Part shown: positions 7,619-14,626 of the stretch, in pieces
Position numbering within the stretch: position 1 is the first letter of the stretch
How the letters are laid out: each line of letters begins with the position of its first letter
Assembly: GCA_947302675.1 (NCBI GenBank)
Contig: CAMYWI010000003.1
Coordinates: 1-19,017 of the forward strand
From: an uncultured Selenomonadales bacterium
Lineage (GTDB): Bacteria; Bacillota_C; Negativicutes; Selenomonadales; Selenomonadaceae
Length of the DNA stretch: 19,017 bases
Direction: 5' to 3'
The notes under the pieces: generated by a model
Seen by the model: only the letters and a program-made list of their open reading frames with translations
What the model was told of the DNA's origin: nothing
The model's database searches: none
Position numbers and translations under genes: made by a program

Positions 7619-7990
7619 TCAACTAAGCGTTTCCGTCTCCTGCGAAAGAATCTCTGTCAGTTGCGTTTTTAATTCGGGAATTTCTTGCGTCAACGTATTC
7701 CACATGCCTTCCAAATCAACATGTTCATACTCATGAGCATGGATATTGCGCAAACCTTTTATCGCGTTCCAAGTGATGTTTGAATGAATTTCTTTGAAAT
7801 CTTCCGAAAGGCGCGTTGTCAGCTCGCCGATTTGGATTATACACGCACTGCAAGACAGCTGAAACGCATCGTCCTTGCGATAATCCTCGAAATCGGGACC
7901 AAATCTTCTTATAAACGTTTCGATTTTATCGCAGTAGTCCACTATCTTTTGAATCACAATTTTGTTTACATCACGATTTTTTTTCCTCAT
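7619..7990 (-). CDS. hepT: HepT-like RNase toxin (DUF86)
   Basis: A 123-residue helical protein of the HEPN/DUF86 family. The catalytic RNxxxHxY motif is intact, RNIHAHEY at residues 81-88 (R81, H86, Y88). Known HepT toxins cleave RNA and are silenced when the partner MntA adds AMP groups to the motif tyrosine. The ATG has an upstream AGGTG-type RBS located inside the antitoxin gene, and the two genes overlap by 20 bases, the typical coupled layout of this toxin-antitoxin type. The metallophosphatase follows directly. With motif and partner both intact, the pair is probably functional. Confidence 0.88.
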   Translation of the reverse strand: MRKKNRDVNKIVIQKIVDYCDKIETFIRRFGPDFEDYRKDDAFQLSCSACIIQIGELTTRLSEDFKEIHSNITWNAIKGLRNIHAHEYEHVDLEGMWNTLTQEIPELKTQLTEILSQETETLS

Positions 7991-8273
7991 AAAGCAACAC
8001 CTCGTCTTCCTTAATCGCCGACAAAAAATCTTTATCGGAAATGCCCGTCGTCACAACGTCAACATGACAGCCAAATTCGTCTTCCAAATCATAGACGAAA
8101 CCGAAATATTGAATCATGCCACGTATTTTTCCGCGATCAATGATAAAATCAACGTCGCTTTTGTCGTCCGCCTCGCCGCGCGCGTAACTCCCGAACAACG
8201 ACATGCGCTTAACCCCATATTTTTTAGCTATCGGAATGCTTTTCGCTCGAATCGTTTCAATATCGTAAACCAT
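7971..8273 (-). CDS. mntA: MntA-like nucleotidyltransferase antitoxin
   Basis: A 100-residue minimal nucleotidyltransferase. The GSx10DxD motif is complete (G28-S29, D40, D42), with a third acidic residue at D72 in HVDVV. Members of this family AMPylate and neutralise the HepT toxin encoded next. The ATG at 8273 (MVYDIETIRAKS) was chosen because it gives the usual family length and has GAGG just upstream. A TTG at 8321 would add 16 residues with no family look, and that TTG falls in a TTGACA that looks like a -35 box. It overlaps hepT by 20 bases. Confidence 0.88.
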   Translation of the reverse strand: MVYDIETIRAKSIPIAKKYGVKRMSLFGSYARGEADDKSDVDFIIDRGKIRGMIQYFGFVYDLEDEFGCHVDVVTTGISDKDFLSAIKEDEVLLYEEKKS

Positions 8274-8292
8274 TTTCCTCGCCGCCTTGCAG

Positions 8293-8321
8293 ATAATTTC
8301 TGTGCAGGATATTTCTGTCAA
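8293..8321 (-). promoter_or_regulatory. Candidate promoter of the mntA-hepT module
   Basis: On the minus strand a perfect TTGACA (8321-8316) is followed after 17 bases by AATTAT (8298-8293), a weak -10 box, about 20 bases before the chosen mntA start. It would give the toxin-antitoxin pair its own transcript. Confidence 0.4.
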
Positions 8322-8339
8322 GGGAGCAATTTTCCTGCC

Positions 8340-9986
8340 TTACTTCCAAGTGTTCTCGCCGCCGACAAAATTATTTTCCGTGTCCCAGTCGGAAGGCATA
8401 CCCTTTGCAAAAATCACGGGCTTTGTACAATTCTCCTTAACAAATTTTGCGACCGCGCCCAAATTTTCCTCGTCCAAGCCGCCAAAGCCGCGCGTGCCCA
8501 TTACAACCAAATCATAATCGCTTGCCGCGTTGACAATTTCCTCCGCCGTCTCGCCAACCTCGACACGAATTTTAACTTCAATCTCGTTGGGCACGACGCG
8601 CCGCAGGTCATTTAAAAATTCGTAGGCGGCGGCGTTGAGTTCGGAAGGAATATAGCCGATCATGCTCACCTGCTCGAACGCAGCAATGTCTTTTTCTATC
8701 TCGACGCACATCATCAGCGTAATTTCCGCGCCCCAAGCCTCTGCAATGTCAATCGCGTGCAACAACGCCTTGAACGCTTGCCCAGAACCGTCTGTCGGTA
8801 CCAAAATACTTTTTATCGAACCGTCTGACTTCAAAACTTCTGGCGGCGCGTCGAATCGCTCCAAAATCTCGCCTTGAATCGACTTTATCAAATCATTGCG
8901 GCTTGCTTGGAACTTTAAGCTTAAAAAAATCGCCACGATTGCGACGTAAATCATGAACGCGCCGACTTCCGAACTGATTTGCGACAAACTCGCGCCTCGC
9001 TGAATTATATCGCGCGTGAAATGGAATTCCCACGTCAACGGGAAGATATGCGACGCTGTGACGACCCACGACGATAAATGCGACAGCGGAGAAGTCACGC
9101 CGCCGAGAATAAAGCCGCCCGGAATAAATAAGATCATGCGACTTGAGGCAATGCCGGGATTTTGCGCCGTCCAACCGATTAACACGCTCATCATGCCTAA
9201 CATTATCGCATAGACGATTTGAATCAATAAAAAATCCAAAATTCGCCCGCTGAAAACCAAATCGCCCCAAATTCTCAAAATCGCCAGTCCAAAAAAAAAT
9301 GACACGACCATACACGCCGAGTACGGCAACACGCGCCCGATTAAATCCCAAGCAGTTCCGTCAATCAGAATTTTGTCGAGTTGTTTTGTCAGTCGCAGGC
9401 GCGGCACCATGCCGATTGTCGCGAAGACAAAGAACATTGACCCGAAGAAAAACAAAAAGCCCAAAGTCTGCGTGTTCGACGTGGAGCCGGCGGGGTTGAA
9501 TAAATTTCTGTCGTTGAGCACGAGTCCGCCGCTTGAGTTGCTCGCCATCGCATTGTTAATCGCAATCAGTTCGTTCATCGCGGATTTTATGTCGGCAGTC
9601 TGCGCGGTGTTCGAGTTGTCGTAGAAAATTCCGACGGGCGACGAAGTTCCGCTGTAAAAATTTTTCTCTAAGCCTTCGGGAAGATAAATCACGGCGTCCG
9701 CCTCGTCACGATAAAAAAGTTCGTCGACATTCGCGGGCACGTTCAAAACCGCCTTAACGCTCATGTATTCCGACGAATCAATCTGCGTGATAAATTCGCG
9801 GCTGTAGCGAGAGTTGTCGAGGTCGACGACGATAACGGGCGCGTCTTTGGCGAAGTTGCCCGCGAGCAACACGCTCAGCACGATGCTGATAATCATCGCG
9901 ACGGTCAAGCAAACTTTTTCGTAGGGCATACCCTTGCCGCTGAACAGAAATTTAACTTCGTCCTTAAAACTTTTCACAAAGCCCAT
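8340..9986 (-). CDS. ABC-2 type permease fused to a C-terminal universal stress protein (UspA) domain
   Basis: A 548-residue fusion. Residues 1-360 form an ABC-2 permease of the YhhJ/YbhR type: one membrane helix at about 26-44, a large extracytoplasmic domain (about 45-174), then about five helices at roughly 175-193, 221-239, 251-270, 284-300 and 341-359. After a short linker, residues 391-527 are a Usp domain, beginning SILVPTDGSGQA and ending with the nucleotide-loop pattern G497-x2-G500-x9-G510 and TKPVIF. The residue after G510 is Ala where ATP-binding Usp proteins usually have Ser or Thr, so ATP binding may be altered. The ATG at 9986 is 2 bases after the upstream stop with GGAG suitably placed; the TTG at 9992 is rejected. 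The neighbouring adaptor points to a drug or lipid exporter, but no ATPase gene is adjacent. Confidence 0.88.
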   Translation of the reverse strand: MGFVKSFKDEVKFLFSGKGMPYEKVCLTVAMIISIVLSVLLAGNFAKDAPVIVVDLDNSRYSREFITQIDSSEYMSVKAVLNVPANVDELFYRDEADAVIYLPEGLEKNFYSGTSSPVGIFYDNSNTAQTADIKSAMNELIAINNAMASNSSGGLVLNDRNLFNPAGSTSNTQTLGFLFFFGSMFFVFATIGMVPRLRLTKQLDKILIDGTAWDLIGRVLPYSACMVVSFFFGLAILRIWGDLVFSGRILDFLLIQIVYAIMLGMMSVLIGWTAQNPGIASSRMILFIPGGFILGGVTSPLSHLSSWVVTASHIFPLTWEFHFTRDIIQRGASLSQISSEVGAFMIYVAIVAIFLSLKFQASRNDLIKSIQGEILERFDAPPEVLKSDGSIKSILVPTDGSGQAFKALLHAIDIAEAWGAEITLMMCVEIEKDIAAFEQVSMIGYIPSELNAAAYEFLNDLRRVVPNEIEVKIRVEVGETAEEIVNAASDYDLVVMGTRGFGGLDEENLGAVAKFVKENCTKPVIFAKGMPSDWDTENNFVGGENTWK

Positions 9987-9988
9987 AA

Positions 9989-11082
9989 TCAAAACTCCAC
10001 CGTCACGGTTTGTCCCGTCAAAACACTTTCCGGCTCGTCAATGTAGATTCGCACTTGGAACGCCGATAAATCCGCTTGACCCTTCTCGCGCGATTGCTTT
10101 AAGTCGGCGAAACCTGGTGCTTGCGTCAGCAGTCGGATTGTTCCGCGAACTTTTTTATCGTCCGCGACCGTTCGGCAAAAAATTTCGTCGCCCTCGCGCA
10201 GATTGACCGCTTGATCTTCCGAAAGATAAATGTCGTAATAAATTCGCCGCGTCTCAAGCAAAATCACCGGCGAGTTAGGAGAAATCATTTCGCCTTGCTT
10301 TTGGAGTATGGATAAAATTTTCCCGTCTTCGGGCGCGTGCAAAGTTAATCGCGACTTCGCAACCTCAAGCTCCTTTAATTGCACTTCCAACATTTTTTCT
10401 GTTGAGTTAATGCCGCGACGTCGTATTGAATATTTTCTGCGGACGCTCGCTCCTGCGCGATTGTCGGCAAGCTCAATGAATCGGTCGCGCCCGTGTCCGT
10501 CACGCCCGCAAGCAGTCTGTCCAAAAGTTGCTGTTGAGTTTGAACGTTCGCCCGCGCCACGTTTAAAGTCATCGTCGCATCGTCGAGTTGCGCCTTTGCG
10601 ATTGCGCCTTCCTTAAATAAATCCGCTTTGCGCCGATAATCGAGTTCAGCGTTGGAAAGTGTCGCTTGCGCTGAGGCGACTGCGCCGCGTTGGCTGTCGA
10701 TTTGTCGGAAAGATTGTTGCTCGTCGTTGTCCGCGCGGACTAAATTTACTCGCATGTTGCCCGCCGTCGAATTGATTTGCGCGTCGAGCTGTGCGATTTG
10801 CGCCTTGAGTTTTTCGATTGATAAATCTGTGTCGGTCGGGTCGATTTGCATGACGACTTGCCCCGCCGTGACTTCTTGCCCTTCGCGAACCGCCTCATTT
10901 ATCAGCCGCCCGCCCACCGAGTCGAACGATAATTTTATTTGCTCCGCCGTCAAAATGCCGTCCTTTTTCTGCGCGGCGAGAAACACTGCGTCGTTGCCGC
11001 GATACATCAAAACTACGCCGCTTATCAACAACAGCGCGATAAATAAAATTCCCGCCCGAATTGCTTTGCGTCTTGCTCCCAT
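9989..11082 (-). pseudogene. HlyD-type membrane fusion protein, split by a one-base frameshift
   Basis: The N-terminal part (11082 down to 10375) has one membrane anchor (about residues 9-28), a biotinyl-lipoyl half-domain (VGGRLINEAVREGQEVTAGQVVMQID) and a long coiled-coil hairpin (AQLDAQI to RLLAG). The C-terminal part (10393 down to 9989) has the second lipoyl half (SRLTLHAPEDGKIL) and the beta-barrel end. The two frames join at a run of six A (minus strand; T-run at 10393-10398). One extra A would give a single 364-residue HlyD adaptor, the normal length. Such adaptors span the periplasm for an inner-membrane exporter, here the permease 2 bases downstream. GGAGG precedes the ATG at 11082 well. 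Assembly error, mutation or slippage are all possible. Confidence 0.85.
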
Positions 11083-11114
11083 GAATTTTTCCTCCATTAA
11101 AATTCGTTTGAGCT

Positions 11115-11144
11115 ATTTTAGCAAATCGGCGGCGGGCAATGTAA
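11115..11144 (-). promoter_or_regulatory. Candidate promoter of the adaptor-permease unit
   Basis: On the minus strand TTACAT (11144-11139) and TAAAAT (11120-11115) are separated by 18 bases in the 79-base gap between the TerF-like stop and the adaptor start. The -35 match is partial and no terminator precedes it. Confidence 0.33.
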
Positions 11145-11161
11145 TAGCCGTTCAAAATTTT

Positions 11162-12472
11162 TTAGAACCCAAAGATATTTTTAATCCTGTCGGTAAAAGA
11201 ATTTCCTTGCGGCGGATTCTGTCTCCTACTTCTTGCTGAGCCGTCAAGCACGCCGTTATTTTTTATCGCCTTGAGCCAAGCCGGTAACTCGTTTAAAAGC
11301 CGCGAGTAAAGCTCCGCGTTCGGAACGGAACGAAAATCATCGAGCGCGAAAAAATTTGCGTTGTCGACGTAGCGACCGTCCATCGTGTCGAACTTTTCAA
11401 GAATGCCGTAATTTGAACCGCGTACACCGACGAACTGCCAAAAAATCGGCAAGTACGACGCCTCAATCAAAAGCTTTTTAATCTGCGCGGTCTCGTAAAT
11501 GCCGCCGTCAGTGATAAAGACGACGTAGGCGGGCAAGTTGCTCGTCTCATATTCGGCGATAATTTCTTCCATAACTTCCGGCTCATTATTCATGCCGCCG
11601 AGCTTACTCCGCAAATTTTTCCAATCGTCGGGAACGGCTTGCTCATAATTTTTCATGTTGACGGCGGGGCGACGTGCACAGTGACTGCCATAAAACCAAA
11701 AGTCAAGCTCGCCGTCGTCATCGAACTGCACAGCAACGGGCAAAACTTTATTGACAATCTCTTGAACAGTGCCGTCCTTGTAACTGTTGTGCATTGAACC
11801 GGAAATATCCAAGACTAGCGCGACGCGAGCCACAACGTCCAATAGATTTCTCTTTTCCAACTCGACCTTGAGCGGCTTGACCAGAGAGATTAACTTCGGC
11901 GCACCGTCTTGAATTTTTTTCTCCAGAGAGATTTTTTTAGGTTGAGGCGGTGGAGCGGGAGCCTCGTCTTTAATCTCTTCGCCGCCGTAAAATTTTAAAA
12001 GCGCGTCGAGTCCGCCGTTGAAGCCGCGTGCCACGACGTTAAAACGCCAGCCGCCCTTGCGATAAATTTCAAGCGACGTGATAGCTTTTTCCTGTTCAAA
12101 GTTCGCGCCGACAAACTCCGCAGAAATTTGGTCGCCGATAAAAATTTTGTGCGAGGAAATTTCACGCATGACGCCCGCGCCGTCAATCGAACCAGTGAAC
12201 ACGAGCTTTTGAATTGTTGTCGGCAAGTCGTTAAGCTTAATTGTAAACTCCATGCCCGAAGGAATTTCCGCGCCAGTTATCTCACCTGCGGGCGAGCTTA
12301 GCTGATTATAAAAAATCATATAGCGGTCGTCGGAAAGTTTGTTATCCGCGTCGACGCCAAAGCAACAAAAATCGTAAGTCGCCGCGCCTTGAATCTGCAA
12401 CTGAACCTTTAGCGGGCGATTCAAATCAAAATATTTTTCGAGCTTGTCGCGCGTGCCGCGTTCAGCAATCAT
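11162..12472 (-). CDS. terF: TerF-like protein: TerD-type domain plus von Willebrand factor A domain
   Basis: A 436-residue protein. Residues 1-165 are a divergent TerD-type domain (DFCCFGVDADNKLSDDRYMIFYNQ, LEIYRKGGWRFNVVARGFNGGL), and 166-200 a proline/lysine linker. Residues 213-400 are a von Willebrand A domain with an intact MIDAS start DISGS (D222, S224, S226) and VFITDGG near 317-323. The vWA domain coordinates a metal and binds partner proteins; in Ter systems this architecture is TerF/TerX and is thought to act with TerD proteins in a cytoplasmic stress complex. The ATG at 12472 is chosen because GGAGG lies 8 bases upstream; the GTG at 12481 overlaps that RBS. It lies 41 bases after comEA and about 8 kb from the TerA and TerD genes, on the opposite strand. 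Confidence 0.85.
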   Translation of the reverse strand: MIAERGTRDKLEKYFDLNRPLKVQLQIQGAATYDFCCFGVDADNKLSDDRYMIFYNQLSSPAGEITGAEIPSGMEFTIKLNDLPTTIQKLVFTGSIDGAGVMREISSHKIFIGDQISAEFVGANFEQEKAITSLEIYRKGGWRFNVVARGFNGGLDALLKFYGGEEIKDEAPAPPPQPKKISLEKKIQDGAPKLISLVKPLKVELEKRNLLDVVARVALVLDISGSMHNSYKDGTVQEIVNKVLPVAVQFDDDGELDFWFYGSHCARRPAVNMKNYEQAVPDDWKNLRSKLGGMNNEPEVMEEIIAEYETSNLPAYVVFITDGGIYETAQIKKLLIEASYLPIFWQFVGVRGSNYGILEKFDTMDGRYVDNANFFALDDFRSVPNAELYSRLLNELPAWLKAIKNNGVLDGSARSRRQNPPQGNSFTDRIKNIFGF

Positions 12473-12513
12473 TTTCAACACCTCCGCGAGTATTCTATCA
12501 TGCCGCGCAGATT

Positions 12514-13053
12514 TTAGACAGTGATTTTGTCTTTGAAGGCGGCGAACTTTTTCTCGCCAATGCCGCGCACGTTTTTAATCTCGTCAATGGATTTGAACGC
12601 GCCGTTTTGCTCGCGGTAGTCGATAATCCTCTGCGCGAGCGCGGGACCAATGCCCTTGAGCGTGGCGAGTTGCTCAGCGTCGGCGGTGTTTATGTTGACA
12701 CGGTCGGCGTCGGAAATATTTTGCGGCATAAGGAAAATATCTTTGGTGGGAATGCTAACGTGTTGCCCGTCGGTGAGGGGCGCGGCGAGATTAATTGCGT
12801 CGGCGTCGGCAAAATCAGTCAAGCCGCCCGCCGCGTTAACCGCGTCAGCAAGTTTCAAAGTGCCGTCGTCTTCAAGTTCCACGACCGAAATATTTTTGAC
12901 TTGCCCCGAAATGTAGACGTTGATTTTTTTGACGGGCGGCGCAGGCGGCGGAAGGGCGGGCGTATCGTCGACGAGTCCGATTAAAAACAAAATCGCCAAC
13001 GTGAGTAGCGAAACTATTCCGAAGGCGATTAAAAATTTTTTCTTAGTCATCAT
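12514..13053 (-). CDS. comEA: ComEA-like competence DNA-binding protein
   Basis: A 179-residue protein: an N-terminal membrane anchor (about 7-27), a proline-rich spacer (33-41), an SLBB domain (about 43-103; VYISGQVKNISVVEL to GQHVSIP) and a C-terminal helix-hairpin-helix pair (117-178; VNINTADAEQLATLKGIGPALAQ, FKSIDEIKNVRGIGEKK). This is the Bacillus-type ComEA layout. ComEA binds double-stranded DNA outside the membrane and feeds it to the ComEC channel; comEC is not in the window. The start (two adjacent ATGs at 13053 and 13050) overlaps the end of serA by 11 bases with no clear RBS, so translational coupling is likely. Confidence 0.92.
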   Translation of the reverse strand: MMTKKKFLIAFGIVSLLTLAILFLIGLVDDTPALPPPAPPVKKINVYISGQVKNISVVELEDDGTLKLADAVNAAGGLTDFADADAINLAAPLTDGQHVSIPTKDIFLMPQNISDADRVNINTADAEQLATLKGIGPALAQRIIDYREQNGAFKSIDEIKNVRGIGEKKFAAFKDKITV

Positions 13054-14620
13054 AAGAAACGGGCGTCACGTCGAAAATCGGCGCGAGGGCTTTCATTTCG
13101 TCAAGGACATTTTGCGGAATCGGATTATCGACGGTCAAGACCATTAAGTTCCTGCCCTCAATCTCCGCCTTGCCGACCTGCATACTGGAAATATTTATGT
13201 TGTACTTGGCGAGGAGCATACCAACCGCGCCGATAACGCCGGGGCGATTGATGTGCGGGCAAATCAAAATGCGGGCGTGCGGGTCAACGTCGACGCGGAA
13301 ATTATTTATCTCGACAATGCGCCCCTCGTTGCCGAAAAGCGTACCCGTCACGATATTTCCGTTCGCCGAGACCGTCACAAGGTTAGCGAAGTCGCGCGAG
13401 ATACTGGATTTAATTTCGGAAAGGTGAATGCCGCGCTCCGCCGCCAAAATGTTCGCGTTGACGAGGTTGACGTTGGTATCAAGCGCGGAACTCAACATGC
13501 CTTTAAGGACGGCGGTCGAAATCAAACTGGAATTCATGTCGGCGATTTTGCCGTTGACTTTGACTTGAACGCTGGAAATCGGATCCTTGCTCATGCCAGT
13601 AACGGTTCTGCCGAGACGTTCTCCCAAATCGAGATAAGGCGCGAGTTTTTCCAAGACGTGGCTGGGAATATGCGGCAGGTTGACGGCGGTCGCGACGGGG
13701 CGATTGTTCAGCGCGTCGATAATCCCTTTGGCAACGTCAACCGAAACGCCGATTTGCGCCTCAACGGTCGAGGCTCCCAAGTGCGGCGTCAAAATTATAT
13801 TCGGCAAATTTCTAAGCGGCGAGTCTTCGGCAAGCGGTTCGTTCTCGAAAACGTCAACCGCCGCGCCCGCGATAAGTTTTTCCTCAAGCGCGGTCGCCAA
13901 GTCTTTTTCATTGATAATGCCGCCGCGTGCGCAGTTAATCAGTCGAACGGTCGGTTTCATGAACTTCATCTGCGCGAGCGAAATCATATCCTTAGTCTTA
14001 TTCGTCAGCGGCATGTGCACGGTGATAAAATCTGCGCGGCGGAAAAGTTCGTCAAGTTCAAGGAGCGCGACGCCGAGAGATTTAGCACGCTCCTCGCTAA
14101 CAAAGGGGTCGTAGGCGATAACGTTCATGTCAAAGGACTGCGCACGCTTTGCGACGCCCGCGCCGATTTTGCCAAGCCCGATAATCGCCAGAGTCTTGTT
14201 GCGGAGTTCGACGCCGACGAATTTTTTTCTGTCCCAACCGCCGCTGTGCATAACTTGATTGGCTTGCGGAATGTTGCGACTGACGGCAAGCATCATTGCA
14301 AAAGTATGCTCGGTCGCGGCAATCGTGTTGCCGTCGGGCGAGTTGATAACGATAATTCCGCGCTCGGTTGCCGCTTGAATGTCAATGTTGTCGACGCCGA
14401 CGCCCGCCCGTCCGATAATTTTTAAATTCGCGGCGCGTTCCAAAACGTCAGCGGTAACTTTGGAGGCAGAGCGAACAATCAGCGCGTCGAATTGCGGAAT
14501 AATCTCCAAAAGCTCGTCGTGAGAAATTTTATCGCGAACCTCGACGGCGAAATTCTTTTTAAGCAACTCGATACCCTCGTTGGCAATGCCGTCGGCGGCG
14601 AGAATTTTAAACTGGTTCAT
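13043..14620 (-). CDS. serA: D-3-phosphoglycerate dehydrogenase (long form)
   Basis: The first enzyme of serine synthesis, oxidising 3-phosphoglycerate to 3-phosphohydroxypyruvate with NAD+. The 525 residues form the long type. A catalytic and NAD-binding core (1-310) has GRAGVGVDNID at 70-80, the Rossmann GLGKIG at 148-153, ARGG with the active Arg232, Glu261 in FENEPL and His280 in TPHLGAS. An intervening regulatory domain (about 320-450) and a C-terminal ACT domain (about 452-525, starting RILICPHINRPGVIG) follow, the latter usually the serine sensor. The ATG lies 6 bases after the stop of the secretion ATPase. Its 3' end overlaps comEA by 11 bases. Confidence 0.96.
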   Translation of the reverse strand: MNQFKILAADGIANEGIELLKKNFAVEVRDKISHDELLEIIPQFDALIVRSASKVTADVLERAANLKIIGRAGVGVDNIDIQAATERGIIVINSPDGNTIAATEHTFAMMLAVSRNIPQANQVMHSGGWDRKKFVGVELRNKTLAIIGLGKIGAGVAKRAQSFDMNVIAYDPFVSEERAKSLGVALLELDELFRRADFITVHMPLTNKTKDMISLAQMKFMKPTVRLINCARGGIINEKDLATALEEKLIAGAAVDVFENEPLAEDSPLRNLPNIILTPHLGASTVEAQIGVSVDVAKGIIDALNNRPVATAVNLPHIPSHVLEKLAPYLDLGERLGRTVTGMSKDPISSVQVKVNGKIADMNSSLISTAVLKGMLSSALDTNVNLVNANILAAERGIHLSEIKSSISRDFANLVTVSANGNIVTGTLFGNEGRIVEINNFRVDVDPHARILICPHINRPGVIGAVGMLLAKYNINISSMQVGKAEIEGRNLMVLTVDNPIPQNVLDEMKALAPIFDVTPVSYDD

Positions 14621-14626
14621 TTTGAA

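Noticed and set aside
8274..8321. N-terminal extension of MntA from the TTG at 8321
   Set aside because: The extra 16 residues do not look like the family, and the TTG is part of a TTGACA that fits a -35 box. The ATG at 8273 gives the usual length.
7962..8615. A 217-codon plus-strand open frame over mntA and the permease-Usp 3' end
   Set aside because: It runs antisense across two well-supported genes and an intergenic promoter, with no motif in its product.
13253..14425. A 390-codon plus-strand open frame opposite serA
   Set aside because: It lies wholly inside the complete, motif-rich serA gene on the other strand, its product is Arg/Asn/Val-rich with no known motif, and it has no RBS. 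It is a shadow of GC-biased serA codons.
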